Assembly: GCA_037576195.1 (NCBI GenBank) | Contig: CM075103.1 | Coordinates: 7,998,001-8,062,000, forward strand | Length of the DNA: 64,000 nucleotides | Origin: Phytoseiulus persimilis | Lineage: Eukaryota > Arthropoda > Arachnida > Mesostigmata > Phytoseiidae | Direction of reading: 5' to 3' | In this document: in pieces, positions 12,501 to 24,617 of the stretch | Numbering within the stretch: the first letter of the stretch is position 1 | Layout of the letters: each line of letters opens with the position of its first letter | Notes under the pieces: model-generated | Told to the model about the DNA's origin: nothing | The model's database searches: none | What the model saw: the letters and a program-made list of their open reading frames with translations, nothing else | Program-made: the position numbers and the translations under genes

Positions 12501-15500
12501 GTTCCTGTGGTAAGGGGGCATGCCCGTTTATTGTTCCGTCCAACTCCCGTTTCGAAAAATATCTGTCCATGGGAGAGCGCGTCATCTTCTGGGAGTATTC
12601 AAATCGTTATTGCGCGGTGATTCCCAGATAGAGCGATCTGGATGAGATTATTATTTTTTAATTCAAATTTTTTTCCGTGCATGCGGGTGTTTCCCACATC
12701 CTGGTTTATTATGCGGCATCTCAACGATTACTCCGGATTTTCATTTGAACTTGGAATTTATTTTGCATTCTGTGTTCGTCGGAATGCACGACTTCCATGA
12801 ACGTTCGGCAATCCGGTCGCCTCGATATGCCCTCGGGACAGCCGACGCGCGAAACATAGTCTCGGATAATATTTCCCCAAGATCCTCGAAAAAAACAGTG
12901 TCATGAAAAGCAGCTCGTGCTTCCGCGAGTCTGGCTGCAGGATGGTTGGACGGCTTACGTATTTTCTTCTTTATACGCTCCCGTTTATTATTCACTGTGC
13001 TCGGACAGATGTGCTCCCAACGCCGGTAGTGCAAGGTAGCATCAAGTCCGAAACAAAGTTTGAGAACGAAGTTGGCGTCGACGATAGATGACAGAGATAT
13101 CTCATGACATATGCTGAAAACATGGAAAAACTGCGAGATCTTGAATTTGACAGCGGCGCTGGTGATCCCGCTGTACGCGCTGCCGTTCGCTTTTCCATAC
13201 GTTCCGACCGGAGCAGAATATGAAAGCACGCAGGCGGAACAATGGCCAATTGTGACCGAGCGAACGACGTGAGCCGAACAGCCAATGACGACGACCGTCT
13301 TGTCCGGTCGCCGCCATCGCTGTTCAAACAATTCGAATTAAATACCAATTATGATCGCCAATTACTTTCTAGGAAGAGCTCAACATGATGATTCAATTGT
13401 TATGAGGCCGAGCCACGAATACTCACAATACAGGTGACAATCTCAGTTTTTCTAGAAACTTCTCGCCGTCAACAACCGAGGCGCAGCGGCAGATTCCAAC
13501 GGAAGCAGGAGGCCGAGCCTGACCCGAAGCCTTATAGATACTGTATCGACCGAGGGGTCAAAAGAGGTCTGACCCAACGCATATGTCTGACTTCGAGATT
13601 CATGCCGCTCCAGGAAGCTCCTTCGGATTTGCGCCGACCACGGAGAGTATCTTTCGTTGTCCATTGACACTTCTCACAGATACGCTGTAGCTCGTAACTT
13701 TCTTACCGTGTTAGTTTGGAGCCGCTCCTCAAAGAGATGGCTGATCTTTGAACTCTTACCGAAACGCGCGAAAACTGGAGCTCTCATTGGAACTGTTTTC
13801 GGTCCGATCCTGGAACCCCGCGAGTTTCCGCCAAGAGATGCCGGGAATTCCGGGAGAAACTCTTCCCCCCTATATGGCACGACCGTTGGCTGGTGCGCTC
13901 CATAAGCATTCTGAGTAGATGTTCGATTCAAACTCGCTCTATGGCATCATGTTATGGCTCATCCCGAGTTCCACGACGATTTCAATCAGCCTGTTCGAGG
14001 CTCCCGCGGGGAGGATTTCACCGCTGTTCGTAACGATCTTCGACTGGTTCCGAACGCAAACCGATGCGTCCGAAGACATCTCGTGAAGGTGGTCGCTCAC
14101 AATCGTGTTGAGGAAAGCGACACCTACGCTAGCTAAGTGGGATCCCGTGCAGCTCTTAGCGACACAGGGAGTTACCACCGGAGGGGCGGATTTGGAACAA
14201 TGTCGTGCAGCCGGGCGCCTGTAGCCAGTTAAGCAGCCACTGAGCCCTCTTCTGTTCGCTCTTCCTTCTTCTGTTTCGTTTTGACGGTATGCTGCATCAG
14301 AATGAAAATTAAAACAAAAGAGAGATTACCGCCGAGGAAGCGGTTGAGGGCTTCCTATGAGCTACTGGGTAGGCGGGCGGGTGGGCGAACGGCCTGACGG
14401 ACAGACGGACGGTCGTAGCGCCGCATGGAGCTGCCTGTCGACCACGACCGGAGGTAACAGCCACTGCCGACTCCGCGCTCCACATGGATGCTTGCCGTCT
14501 TGCCTTGCCTGTTACTCTGAATCCCTGACTAGCTGAGTGGCCGTTGGGACGAGCACCGTCTCAGCACAAAGCCGCGAGAGTCTTTCAGATGCAAATTCGG
14601 AAAAACTCAACCGTTTCAATGATGGTCGGCAGCGGTCGCTCTCAAACGACGGGACGCTAATACTTTTACTTCATGCTCGTCCTGGCGCTTGCTCTCACCG
14701 TCTCCACAAACGATTCCATCGGAACGGCTGCGCCAGCGTTCGTCGTTCCGTGACCACACACACGCCGCGGTTCCCATGAGCCGCGGTCTCCGGAAGACAC
14801 CCCGGAGGGCTTCCATCCTCGAGGTGAGTCGATCAGATCGATCCACGGAGCCCCGATTCGTCGGAGTCAGAAGATGCCTCATCGATGCGGCTGTTGGTTG
14901 AGTCGATGTTTAATAATCGTCGATGAAACGAGATAATCCAGCGTTGATTCGGGCGATTAGGTGCGAACTTGAGCCTCGCCAACATGGACACTCTCAAAGC
15001 CGAGTGGATCTCGAATGCGAGGTATTCGGAACCGGGAGGATTCCAGCCGAGTTTCGCTTAGGGTGATTCCCTGCGCCGAACCGGGATCTGTCAGCCGGCT
15101 CGGTATGGGACGAAGTTCGTCTCCATCCCGAAACCCGGCATCAGAATCTCGAGAATGAGAATCATCCCAACAAATTTCGAATTTCGGGCGAGCGAATCGG
15201 GAGAGACTGGGTCTCTCGAGTTCACCGTGGTTCGAACCCCACTCATTCAAGGCTGCGCGAGAGCAACGTGCTCCGAGTGCACATCACTCAGTGCACGTTC
15301 AGCGGCTCTGCCATTTCTCACCACTCACGTGCATTCTTCTCAAACTGATATCCAACCGAATGGAGACCACGTTTCTCCGATATTGGTGTCTTCAGGCTTT
15401 CGGAACGCGTGGATGACAGTCATCTCATGATTCCATAACTGGAGTCCGTTTTCCCAATCATCATTCATCCATCAATCCATTGATTCGGAAGGGACTGGGG

Positions 15501-15639
15501 AGGGAATCGATGAAAAATTCCCGCAAGTACGGGGTCTGATCACAGCTCCGGGAATCGAATTCACGGCGTTACTCGCCCTCCACAGTTTCGGGTCCAAGCC
15601 GCATTCCAAGTACTCCACCGATTCCGTTCTCTCATCTAG
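9515..15639. other. No recognised gene
   Basis: Many short open frames. The longest (196 codons at 12741-13331 minus; 203 codons at 11592-12203 plus) lack family resemblance and are near the length expected by chance. A (GTCC)n microsatellite is at 11875. Nothing else seen. Confidence 0.5.
11875..11891. repeat. (GTCC)n microsatellite
   Basis: Four copies of GTCC on the + strand within a pyrimidine-rich stretch. Confidence 0.9.
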
Positions 15640-15727
15640 AGTGCAACTCGAACAACCGCCGTCAGGGGAGACGGTATTCTTCAATATTTTCACGGTGATT
15701 CATGTTGCATGCCCAAAATCGAAAAAG
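15640..15727 (+). CDS. Putative coding exon of unknown gene, plus strand
   Basis: A strong acceptor (CCGTTCTCTCATCTAG) precedes 88 bases that end at AAAAAG|GTGAGGAC. Two frames are open. One gives VQLEQPPSGETVFFNIFTVI then HVACPKSKK (acceptor phase 2, donor phase 0). The other gives SATRTTAVRGDGILQYFHGD then SCCMPKIEK. The first would join the candidate exon at 17188 in phase. No protein family is recognised, and the evidence is splice-site quality only. Confidence 0.15.
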
Positions 15728-17187
15728 GTGAGGACGGGATCGCTGCTGCTGAGTTTTCGACGCTATCGATCGTTATTGCTAGCCCTACCGATTGTAGGGC
15801 TCGCTGCTGCATGCGTTAGTATTGAAGATTGCTGCTGTTAGAAGTGCAGATTACGGCGGAAACCCACGAATACCCACACCTGAACTGAGGGCCGGTTGGC
15901 ATCTATAAGCAACCGACGAGGAACGACCAAGCGAGCAACTAGCGAATTGTTTGGTCCGTTGAGATAATGAAATGCATGCCGCGGTGGTTGCTGCCGCTGC
16001 CCTGCTGAGGAGTGCCTGGACAATGGCTGGCTTGTGCATTCAAGCACGTCTTGTCATCTATGTCACTTGTAAATGTGTCGATACGCACCCTACACTTATC
16101 CTCAGGGAGGAAACTCGCCGCTGCTGCGAGCCCTGCTTCGAATGCGGCTTCGGATACCGTTTGACACCGTTGCAATAACATCGACGACGGTTATAATAAC
16201 AAAAATAACAACACAGGAACGAGGATCCTCCGGATTTCTCGCTGGAAGCTCCTAGAAGAGACGTTCTTCGTGCAGGCCCGCAGCGAAAAGGTGGTTCTAT
16301 CTGCCGCGAACACCAATACTTTTGGAACGGTCCGGTGTCAACATGAACCGCAACGCGGTCGTCGTGCACTTGCTCAGACGTTTGATGTCTCCGTTCCCAA
16401 TGGGAGATCGGACCCACGACTCGAGGAATTCCCGGGTTGCGAGCCAGCGACTCAATTCCAATGCCCGGATGATCGTCATCGGATGATCCATGAATATTCG
16501 ATATCCCAACTCTGTTGAGCTCTTCAAGCTTGTTCTTCAGGCCGAATAAATGCCGACGTGTTGGATTTTTTGAAAATTTTGGTTCGCAGCAACCGTGTGA
16601 TTGGTACAAATGAACTTTCGACTTTCGTCTGAGCATCGCTGATCACGTTATTCTCGGTCGAGGATTCGGGCTCTGACCAAAAGTCCCACCTACAAAACGC
16701 GAAACGAATCTTCTCTTCGACCGCCGATTGGTGTTCGTGTTCTGCACGTCGTTCTCTCTGGACCGTCGTGAGGAAGGAAAAACATCGAAAACTGAAGACA
16801 ATTTCTGAAAAAGCTCAACAGATTCGAAAGAATCAAGGGGACGATGTATACATATATCATTCTTGACGGATCTGCGTTCTGAGCGATGGACGATGATGGC
16901 TCCCGAAGTTGATGCCACCGTTGCTGTCGCGCTGACGTCGCCGCGGACGGAGGGAGGGAAAAACGGAAAAGAAAAATGATTTTTAATCGAACAGCGTCGT
17001 CGCATGTAGTAGCTTCGCCGTTTCGCGTCTGAGCACAACATGACTGATCGCCAGCTGAATAGTCTGAGCTTCTTCTCCGATACGTCGGCGACCACTTCAT
17101 TCTATTCACCTGTTTTGACTTTGGCTCTGGCGGCGTTGGCCACGCTGAAATTGACGTCGTCATTTTCTGAAGATTACGCTCCTGCAG

Positions 17188-17330
17188 GATCGAGGACAAC
17201 CACTGCCAACGCTTCCGAAAACTCAACCGAAGAAACAGCGTCCTGAGCCCTCATTCGATGGATCTAGGATGCTCATCGAAGCCTCAAGGGCAGCCGACAT
17301 TTCAGTTTTCACGAATTTCAAGAACCCAAA
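17188..17330 (+). CDS. Putative coding exon of unknown gene, plus strand
   Basis: The segment lies between GCTCCTGCAG (acceptor) and CCCAAA|GTGAGTCAC (donor). The frame starting at the first base is open for 47 codons, giving DRGQPLPTLPKTQPKKQRPE, PSFDGSRM and LIEASRAADISVFTNFKNPK. The composition (charged, proline and lysine-rich, then a helix-like stretch) is protein-like. Acceptor phase is 0 and donor phase is 2. The acceptor phase matches the donor of the candidate exon at 15640-15727. The opposite strand is also open here (119 codons), as often happens when one strand codes, so strand choice rests on the splice sites. No family recognised. Confidence 0.2.
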
Positions 17331-20300
17331 GTGAGTCACAGCGGTCCTAGCCCTCTTTTCTCTCCCCCTTCCCCCCCTCCCTCTCTCTCTTCCTCTGCCT
17401 AATTCTCTACGCCGTGCGATGGGATCTTCCTGACCAACGGCGTCGATGAGAGCGTGTATATTTGGGTCGCTTAACCTCATCAGGCGGTCCGATGGGAGGG
17501 AAATGATTGTTTTTGAGCTTGGGAACGACCGGAGCTCAATCGAATCGAATTGACAGGTGACTGAACAGACAGAAGCTGGCAACTGTGTGTGACCTATGAC
17601 ACGAGTCGCGGTCGATCTCCGTTACCGGCATCGTTGTTGTGGCCCGGGACGTCGGCCGTAAACGTTCGGGTGAACGTAACGGTGGCTTGCGTAAAGTCCG
17701 CGATCTGCTCGTCCGCGGCTCTTTCTGACTGCCTTCCAAAGGTTCGTCAGGCGTGCGTGCTGCCGGCTGTACCGGTGCTCAATAGCTGTTCAGTGAGGAG
17801 GCTAATTAGTCGCTCTGGGAATCGGTAGCGACCACCAAAGTTCAAAATCGTGAACGAGCTTTGAGGAAGGAACACCGCTGCCAACAACAGCAGTAACCCA
17901 AACGGCGACTTTCGGAACGAAGACAGAAACGGTCGAGATGCGCCAAATCGCTGGAATCTTCGAGGCGCTCTGATGGACGCTTTTCCGGGAATGCGATTGA
18001 CTGCCGCCCGTCTGACCTGGGAATGAGTCTCCGAAGAGCGAGATTCCGCCGACAGCACATTCGGGAAGATGACTCGTCTTTATATAAGTTTTGAGCAGTG
18101 AGAAAGTGAGCGAAGAGAGGAACGCTGAGTAGGAAAATGATTCCCACCAGTCGATATTCCTATCAATATCAATTGCGGTGATATTCGCGAATCAGCTCAC
18201 TGGTTGCAGCTCTCCTGGTGTGGAGAGCTACGACTGGTGTCGCGAGAGCGCCCCAAGACTGGTGACCGGGGCTGAGTTTACGGTGAGGCGCTGGCGCTGA
18301 TCCTGGCGTTAATGGTCAGGCGTTCAGCTTTGAGCGTTTCAGAGCTTCGTTGCACCGGGGAAAATGCTCGCATCTAGATCACGTAACGCCGCAGAAAAGT
18401 TCTGATGTTGACCGGGGATCCGTCGCCCTCGGAGTATCGCCGTCCTGGACTTCAGTCTTCTTCGCTCCGGTTGAGATGCTTCCCCGAGTAAACCAGAATC
18501 TCGGTTTGGTACACCGAATACCCAAAGAACGGGTCGTTCACTAGGATAGTCGCAGGATATCGAGAAGGATAAGTCCGTGGGATCGAAGATCGGGTACATG
18601 GGGCGGAGCTTTGAAACGGGAGAACTCCGACTCAGCACAGATTCTGGCGGAAGAGAGGGATGAATTGTCTTGGAATAAAGGAAGGGTCGATTGGGCAGCA
18701 CCCGGAACAGAAAATACCATAGTGTCTGTTTCCCATCGGTCCGTTCGTTGAGTCACAACCCGAGCTGCTAACATATCCGTGGTGTGTTACCTTATTTCCC
18801 TCGTTTTCACTCACTTCAGACGTCTGCAATAAAAATCCCAAACAAACTTGAATACGATGCTCCTGGCGGAGACATAACGATCGGAAGAAACAACGCGCAA
18901 CCGAAACACCGGTGGCAGCGTTCTCGGGAAAAGCGGCGGGAGAAAGTGTGTCAACGATCCTTGGAAATTTACCGAAACTGGCCGAGGTCAGGGAGTCGAA
19001 TCGCCAATGGATCGTTGCGGCGCCCAATCAATGAGGGAAAACCGCGAGGGGAAAGATGTAACGAGAATTGTTTTATGGTTTGGAACAGCGCGTTTGAAAT
19101 GTTCATGGAATCGCAGAAAGGATCGTGAGTTCGAAATTCAGCGGAAGGAGAATCGCGTTTGTCATCAGCCCTCGGTCATCGGGAAGAGTCCTCGTAAAAT
19201 ATCATCGTTCAGTTACACAGACAGGGCAGATGCGAAATTCCGGTATTCGTAGCTGATTCAGCAGCTTTCGCTGCTGTCCCGCTTCTCGCTGTGCTCGTAC
19301 TCTTCTTAGTTCCACGATTTGTGTTTCTCCTGACGAGCCAAATCCGTTCCCACTGGAACCCGGCTCTCCGTAAGTGCGGCTTCAGTCAGAATCAACGTTC
19401 CCGTGGATACATCTTCCAGGATCGCGATAACGTCTTCTCCCAGGTTAGCTCTTCCGGCAGAGGAGAGGGGGCAAGAATACCGATCATTGAAACGGAAGCC
19501 GTATCCAAACTCTGTTCGGGTGCCGCAAGCGAGGACGCAGGAACCGGAGATCACGAGGTGGCTCCCTCGTCTACTACTCCCGTCATGGGAGCGGATTTTT
19601 TTTTGCCTCGCCGGTATGTCCGCTGCGAGTTGGGGGGCCGGGCAGGGGAATTCTGATTTTTCTCGCAATATCCCGGGTGCATCAACAGCTTCCGTTCGAT
19701 GCAAGCTTTCTCTCCACTCGCGCACTCAGGGTTACCAGAAAACGAAGTTTCGCTCGCAACAACTCTGTCGTGGCGTTTCTTGGAGCATTATGGAATCTGT
19801 TGTCGTCGAATCAAACCGGGAACAAAATGCGAAATCAGCTCCTCACTCTGGAAAACAAAGTTTGTGCCCGACGGCTCGGGTTCGAGGTTCAGTCTCAGCC
19901 TCCGTTCGGCCACTGATTCTCTCTCAGGGTCAAGTGTGAGCCGGTTTTGATAATCGGAACTCGGAGCAAGGTAGTTATCAACCAAACGTCATTCTCTCTG
20001 TCACTTTCGAGCGTGACGGAGCGAGCGGAGTGTTTTGTATCCCATGAATCACCACATCCTTGAGAATGGAGCTCGTCACGCAGGATGTGCCGGCGGCGGC
20101 TGAGCGCGTTCGGCACAAATCGTCAGAAGCGTTGGATGACTTCATAGTTTTCACCGGGCAAGCTCACATTTCTTGACTATTTCTCCTCGCGTTTCGTCTG
20201 CTCGGAAACGATAGAGATTCGACCGGCCGGAGTTGACGAATGAGACCGCGGAGCTCATCGGGTTCTGGTCAGCCGAGTGTCGGTCGATGGAACTCCTAAG

Positions 20301-23300
20301 TGATGATTCCACCTGGCGGAATCAAAGTGGGATGGATGGAACCTCGCTTTAGGGGGAATAAGAAAAACAATGCAGCGAACAACGCTCCTGACGACGTTGT
20401 TCCGACTGTTTGTGTGCGCTGTGTGTTTGTTCCGATGATGGACGATGTAAGAATGCGAATTTCGAAGCGCCGCTGCCAACCCAAGCGACCGGTGCGCTTA
20501 CTCGCTCGCCGTTCTTCGGCCCCTTCCGACAACCCGAGCTTCCACTTACTGACTCTGGGTGGCTTCTGAACGGTGGACGACATCCGAGCCCCGGTCAGCT
20601 TCTGGTCGGCCGCAGCGGAATGTCACAGAGCGCGTTGACGAAAACGAAAGAGAAAAAGCCAAGACGAAGAAGATGAAGCTGCAGCTACTCGAGCAGCGAG
20701 CGGAGGGAGAAATATGCAGATGCGGATCATGTAAATGATGATCGCGAAAATGACGATGCCGCCACCGGTTGCGGTATTCGCTCTTCTGGAGTCCTGCCCC
20801 GCCGGTCAAAGTCGTGTTCGGTGAGCTATTGGTCAACCGTTTCCCTCTTCCGAGAGGTTGATTGGGAAAACGACGCCGCCGAAGAAGCGAGTTCGCGGAA
20901 CAAGTCCGAGCAAAGACCACAGGGGAAACGGAAGAAAGGATCAGAATCAATCTCAATTTGGTCCTGTTTCGTTCTGTCCTGCGGGCTCGAATGCGTCCCC
21001 GCCGCCGCGGAGGACCGTCTGGGACGCCGAGGATTGTATTCCTTCCGCGGAAATCACGCAACGAGTAAAGCAAGTATGGAATCGTTAGCAAAGGAGGCGG
21101 AATTTGTTTCTGGGCTGCGGTAGCCAGAACACGCGGTGCGTTGCTGTTTCTGGTTCGCGGCTGGCGATTGTGCTGCTGAAGACCGGTCGCTTCCCTCCGC
21201 GAGAGCCAGGCCGAGAGCCAGGACGCACAGCGCGGCGCGGTCATCTTGTTAGCTGCGGAGCATTCGTCTCACAGAGAACTGTCATTTGAGACAAACGAAC
21301 GAACGTGGCAATTGAAACAACGAGCAAATCAACACAAATTCATCTTCGCCTCTTTGACACCCGGTTCACACATCGCGGCCCGTCCATTGTTCTTGCTCCA
21401 GGCCGGCTGGCGGCATCCGTTCATAGCAATCAAATCTAATTATGAGTGACGACCCGTCTATCACAATCGCAGCCCGGGAACTTCACCGGCGGTTTTTCTG
21501 CTGCTTTTCGCATTCCCCTCTTCTGCCATCGACAGCACCTTATGATTACGTCGTTCGATTTCCTGCCGATCGCCCCGAGTCCTTCCCGACGCGTTCAGGA
21601 CAGAACTGCGAGGTGCGGGAGACTTGCGGGATAGATCTCTTTTCGTTTTTCCAGATCGTTTCCCGTTTTCCGGGAATATTCCGAACAGCTCGCGGAATCT
21701 AGCCGTCCGACTCGGTTCCGGCTCCTCTGTCTTTCAGTCGCATTAATTTTTCGGAGTGAAGGGCCCTACTCGTCGGACGGGTCAGACTGTAGTTGCCGGT
21801 GCGGGTCGTCGTTGCTGGTCTGCATTTCAGCACCGAACCGCAAGTCACGTCCGCGATCCATGGACGCTGAATGGAGAAAGGAGACGTGCTCTAAAAAGTT
21901 CACCACTATCACTGCATTCAGGGCTCCGGATTCTCCCGCGGTGTAGGTGCGGATGCCCTGCCCTCCCGGACCTTCTCAGGCCCCATTCAGGTCCCGTCGG
22001 ACGCTTCCAGGACCCCATTCAGACTCCCGCCTCGCCCAGACCCCATATGCCCTCGCCGCGAGGCCTGCGGCCGCCCTGTGGGCCATCGTTCTTGCGCTGT
22101 TTTAGACTCCTCCACTGATCTCGACGACTGACTGCCGAGTCGGGCGCCGTTCTCTGCCACGAAGACGAGCCTGGCCCGAACCGATGGACAGACGGAACCG
22201 ATTGCGTCGGCACTGGTAGTTCTTGAAGCAACTGTCGACGATGCTTCTCTCCCGACGCATGCATCACTCGAGCAGAAAGCTGGCCGCTGTCGACTGACGT
22301 CTCTCCACCGCTCTCCTCTGGCCCGACATCTGCAACGTTCCCAACAGCGTCGAAGTACTTCTCTCGATGGTCGTCCGGGCCTTCGAAAGTTTCTCTATGT
22401 TTCCCTCCTCGAAGGGAATCCCTATCTGACGGACGTTCTGCACTTCTGGAGACAATTCAAGCGAGTTGGTTTCTCCCTGTCGACGTCGCCGTCAAAGCTA
22501 CACCGTCATTCCGCATCATGATCACGTGGAGCACATTCTGATCCACAGGACCAGAGGCGTTCACGTATCCGAGTCCAGGGACCGAGACCGCGGGACCTGG
22601 GTCCGAGCTGAGATCTGTTGACTGATACGGATCGAGAATTTGCGGAGGAGGATCCCTGGGAGAGCCGAAAAACTTCTCAGGACTCACTCCGAATTTCGAA
22701 TCAGAAACGGGACGTCCACAGATTATACCGGAAATTTTAGTTTCGGAACGTTTGATTGGAAGTGATGCGTGTGTAGCACAACTTGCCGTTGAATCATTCC
22801 GAAATCGCTCATCGCCTGATTGCGACGATGATTCGGAGTGCGGCTGCGGCGCGAAACGCGAACGTCGGGACATCGGTCGCACGGCGTGCGTTGCATGCGC
22901 ACGCGGATTCTAGCGATGAGGACGAAAATCCTTCCAACTACCGAGAGCGAGCAGAACTCGAGTTGGCGAAATATTCTCCGGCAGATCGAGCTCCGAGAAA
23001 TTTCTTTCGGATTCCAACCCTCCACCGAACCCATCGAACGCCGGTGTTTCCCGGAAACGGCACAGAACTCGATTCTCGTCAGGGCAACCACGACGAGAGC
23101 GGCGACAAACAACGAATCCACAGTACGAGTTCCGCTCGGCGGAATCGGGAGCCGATGCGCTTGCGCTAATCGATTGATGCCCAGTCTGTTGTCATTGTTG
23201 CCGGCATGGCCATCAAGTTAACGTCTACGTTGGTGGCGACGTCCGCGGCGAGGCTGGACCGGGCTAGAATAAGCGATGCCGAACTGGCGGCGCCGGCCAC

Positions 23301-24335
23301 GCAGCTGACTCGCATCGCTGTATAGAAAAGGCAGGAACAGGACGAAACCCGGTGTCAATAGCTATCTATGCATTCACAAAGCGTGCTCTATTCTCCTGAA
23401 CAGTTGCGGCACGGCTCACCGGTTCCAGGAGCGGCCGGACAGCTCTCATGGCAACCTGATCTGAATACACGAACGCTGCACAAGAATGCCTCACTGCTTT
23501 TCATAATCATGATTAGTGGGCATTACGAGTATTTGCCTGCCTCCCGGTCGCTGTGCGGCCGACATCAGCGTGTCCCTCAGCCTTCCTCGCGGCCAACTAG
23601 GCCATTCCGACTCTATAGCCCATCTATGTCCTACCTATTGCCTAGACTTTAATCTCCGTTGCGGCGAGCCTTGCCAGTTCACCTTTGTCCTGCTCCGTCC
23701 ATTCGCCGAGCTGTCCTTCATGACCCCCTCGGAGCGGGTTGTCTCTGCACTCGAATCTAACGACCCAACAGGGTCGCTGTAGCAAACCATGAATCTCATA
23801 AATGGGCTTTACGGTGCGGCGCGATCGTAGTCCTTGAAGGCGTTCCAAGCGATGCAAGCGCCTGGACACCGGATTCCAGCGGATGGTCAGCTTGTCAAAG
23901 GGTCTTAGTACGAGGAAGTGTCAATCTTCGGTGAAATCGGCTGTTCGTGGAGCGTTCGGACGTTCCCTCCGAACGAGGGAGTCAACTTCCAGTCTGCTCC
24001 GCTGTAGCCGCTCACACACACTTATACTTGTGGACGTCGCACTCACAGTTCCTCCTGTTGAACATAGGGTCCTTCCTTTGTGAGCTGTTCTCCCGGAAAG
24101 AAGAGATTGTGTATCCCATGGAGGCCGCGTCCCGTCGTTGCTCCCTCTTCCCGTGTTTGGAACGATTCTATTGGAAATTGTTCGATTACCTATGAGGGAC
24201 GGGCCATCACTTGAACGCGGACATATCGTCATTACTGGCAGCTATACTGGGCAACTACATCGAGATCTCATCCTCGGGGGAGCCACAACAACGACGGAAG
24301 ATCCAGCGCTTCTGGTCCTAGCTCCGCGGGAACAG
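17331..24335. other. No recognised gene
   Basis: At 20820-21110 all three + frames and one - frame are open at once, which marks a stop-poor composition rather than a gene. A perfect 8-bp hairpin lies at 18208-18229. No RNA gene, transposon or conserved domain recognised. Confidence 0.5.
17351..17400. repeat. CT-rich low-complexity tract
   Basis: About 48 consecutive pyrimidines with at most one purine on the + strand, just downstream of the donor of the candidate exon at 17188-17330. It could serve as a polypyrimidine tract, but no good acceptor with an open exon follows closely. Confidence 0.8.
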
Positions 24336-24377
24336 CGAGAGCTGACGTTCAGGTCAGCTCTCGACCTGAACGTCAGC
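24336..24377. repeat. Two overlapping perfect hairpins that share one arm
   Basis: CGAGAGCTGAC (24336-24346) pairs perfectly with GTCAGCTCTCG (24353-24363) across a 6-base loop. GCTGACGTTCAGGTC (24341-24355) pairs perfectly with GACCTGAACGTCAGC (24363-24377) across a 7-base loop. The two share sequence, so only one can form at a time. Confidence 0.9.
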
Positions 24378-24462
24378 CCCGCAGTGACTCGTCCAACGCA
24401 CCATCAACGTTGGACATGGTCAGACTGTTCCCCAGCGGAGCCTTCTCCAGGCCGGCACTCAC

Positions 24463-24617
24463 CGGAACCGCTACGTATTCTGATGACTTGGTAAAGGAGA
24501 ACGAGGCTGTCGGTTTCAATCGGTGTAGGTGTTCCTGAAGGACGCATAGCATATGTTCGGGGTGCGTTCGAAGAGGGTGTACCTCGATGAATATTCAGCA
24601 TTGATCGGGCCCGATTC
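24463..24617 (-). CDS. Putative coding exon of unknown gene, minus strand
   Basis: On the minus strand the segment follows a short pyrimidine tract (TTTTTCCTATGAG) and ends at TTCCG|GTGAGTGCC, a good donor. The open frame encodes 51 residues, including SSNAPRTYAMRPSGTPTPIE and TDSLVLLYQVIRIRSGS. Acceptor phase is 2 and donor phase is 1. The acceptor phase matches the donor phase of the candidate exon at 34941-35025. That join would carry an antisense gene across the CLCA promoter, which is possible but unproven. I do not recognise the peptide. The acceptor is mediocre and a random 155-base open segment is common. Confidence 0.12.

Noticed and set aside
15229-15238. GGTTCGAACC, matching the tRNA internal B box
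   Set aside because: The T stem does not form with a 7-base loop, and no A box, anticodon arm or acceptor stem is found at the right spacing.
15302-15350. Minus-strand LRRMHVSGEKWQS, resembling a C2H2 zinc-finger linker
   Set aside because: No paired cysteines are found at the proper spacing on either side and stops flank it. A decayed zinc finger cannot be shown.
20820-21110. Four overlapping open frames suggesting an exon
   Set aside because: All three plus frames are open together, which reflects stop-poor composition. No splice pair clearly selects one frame.
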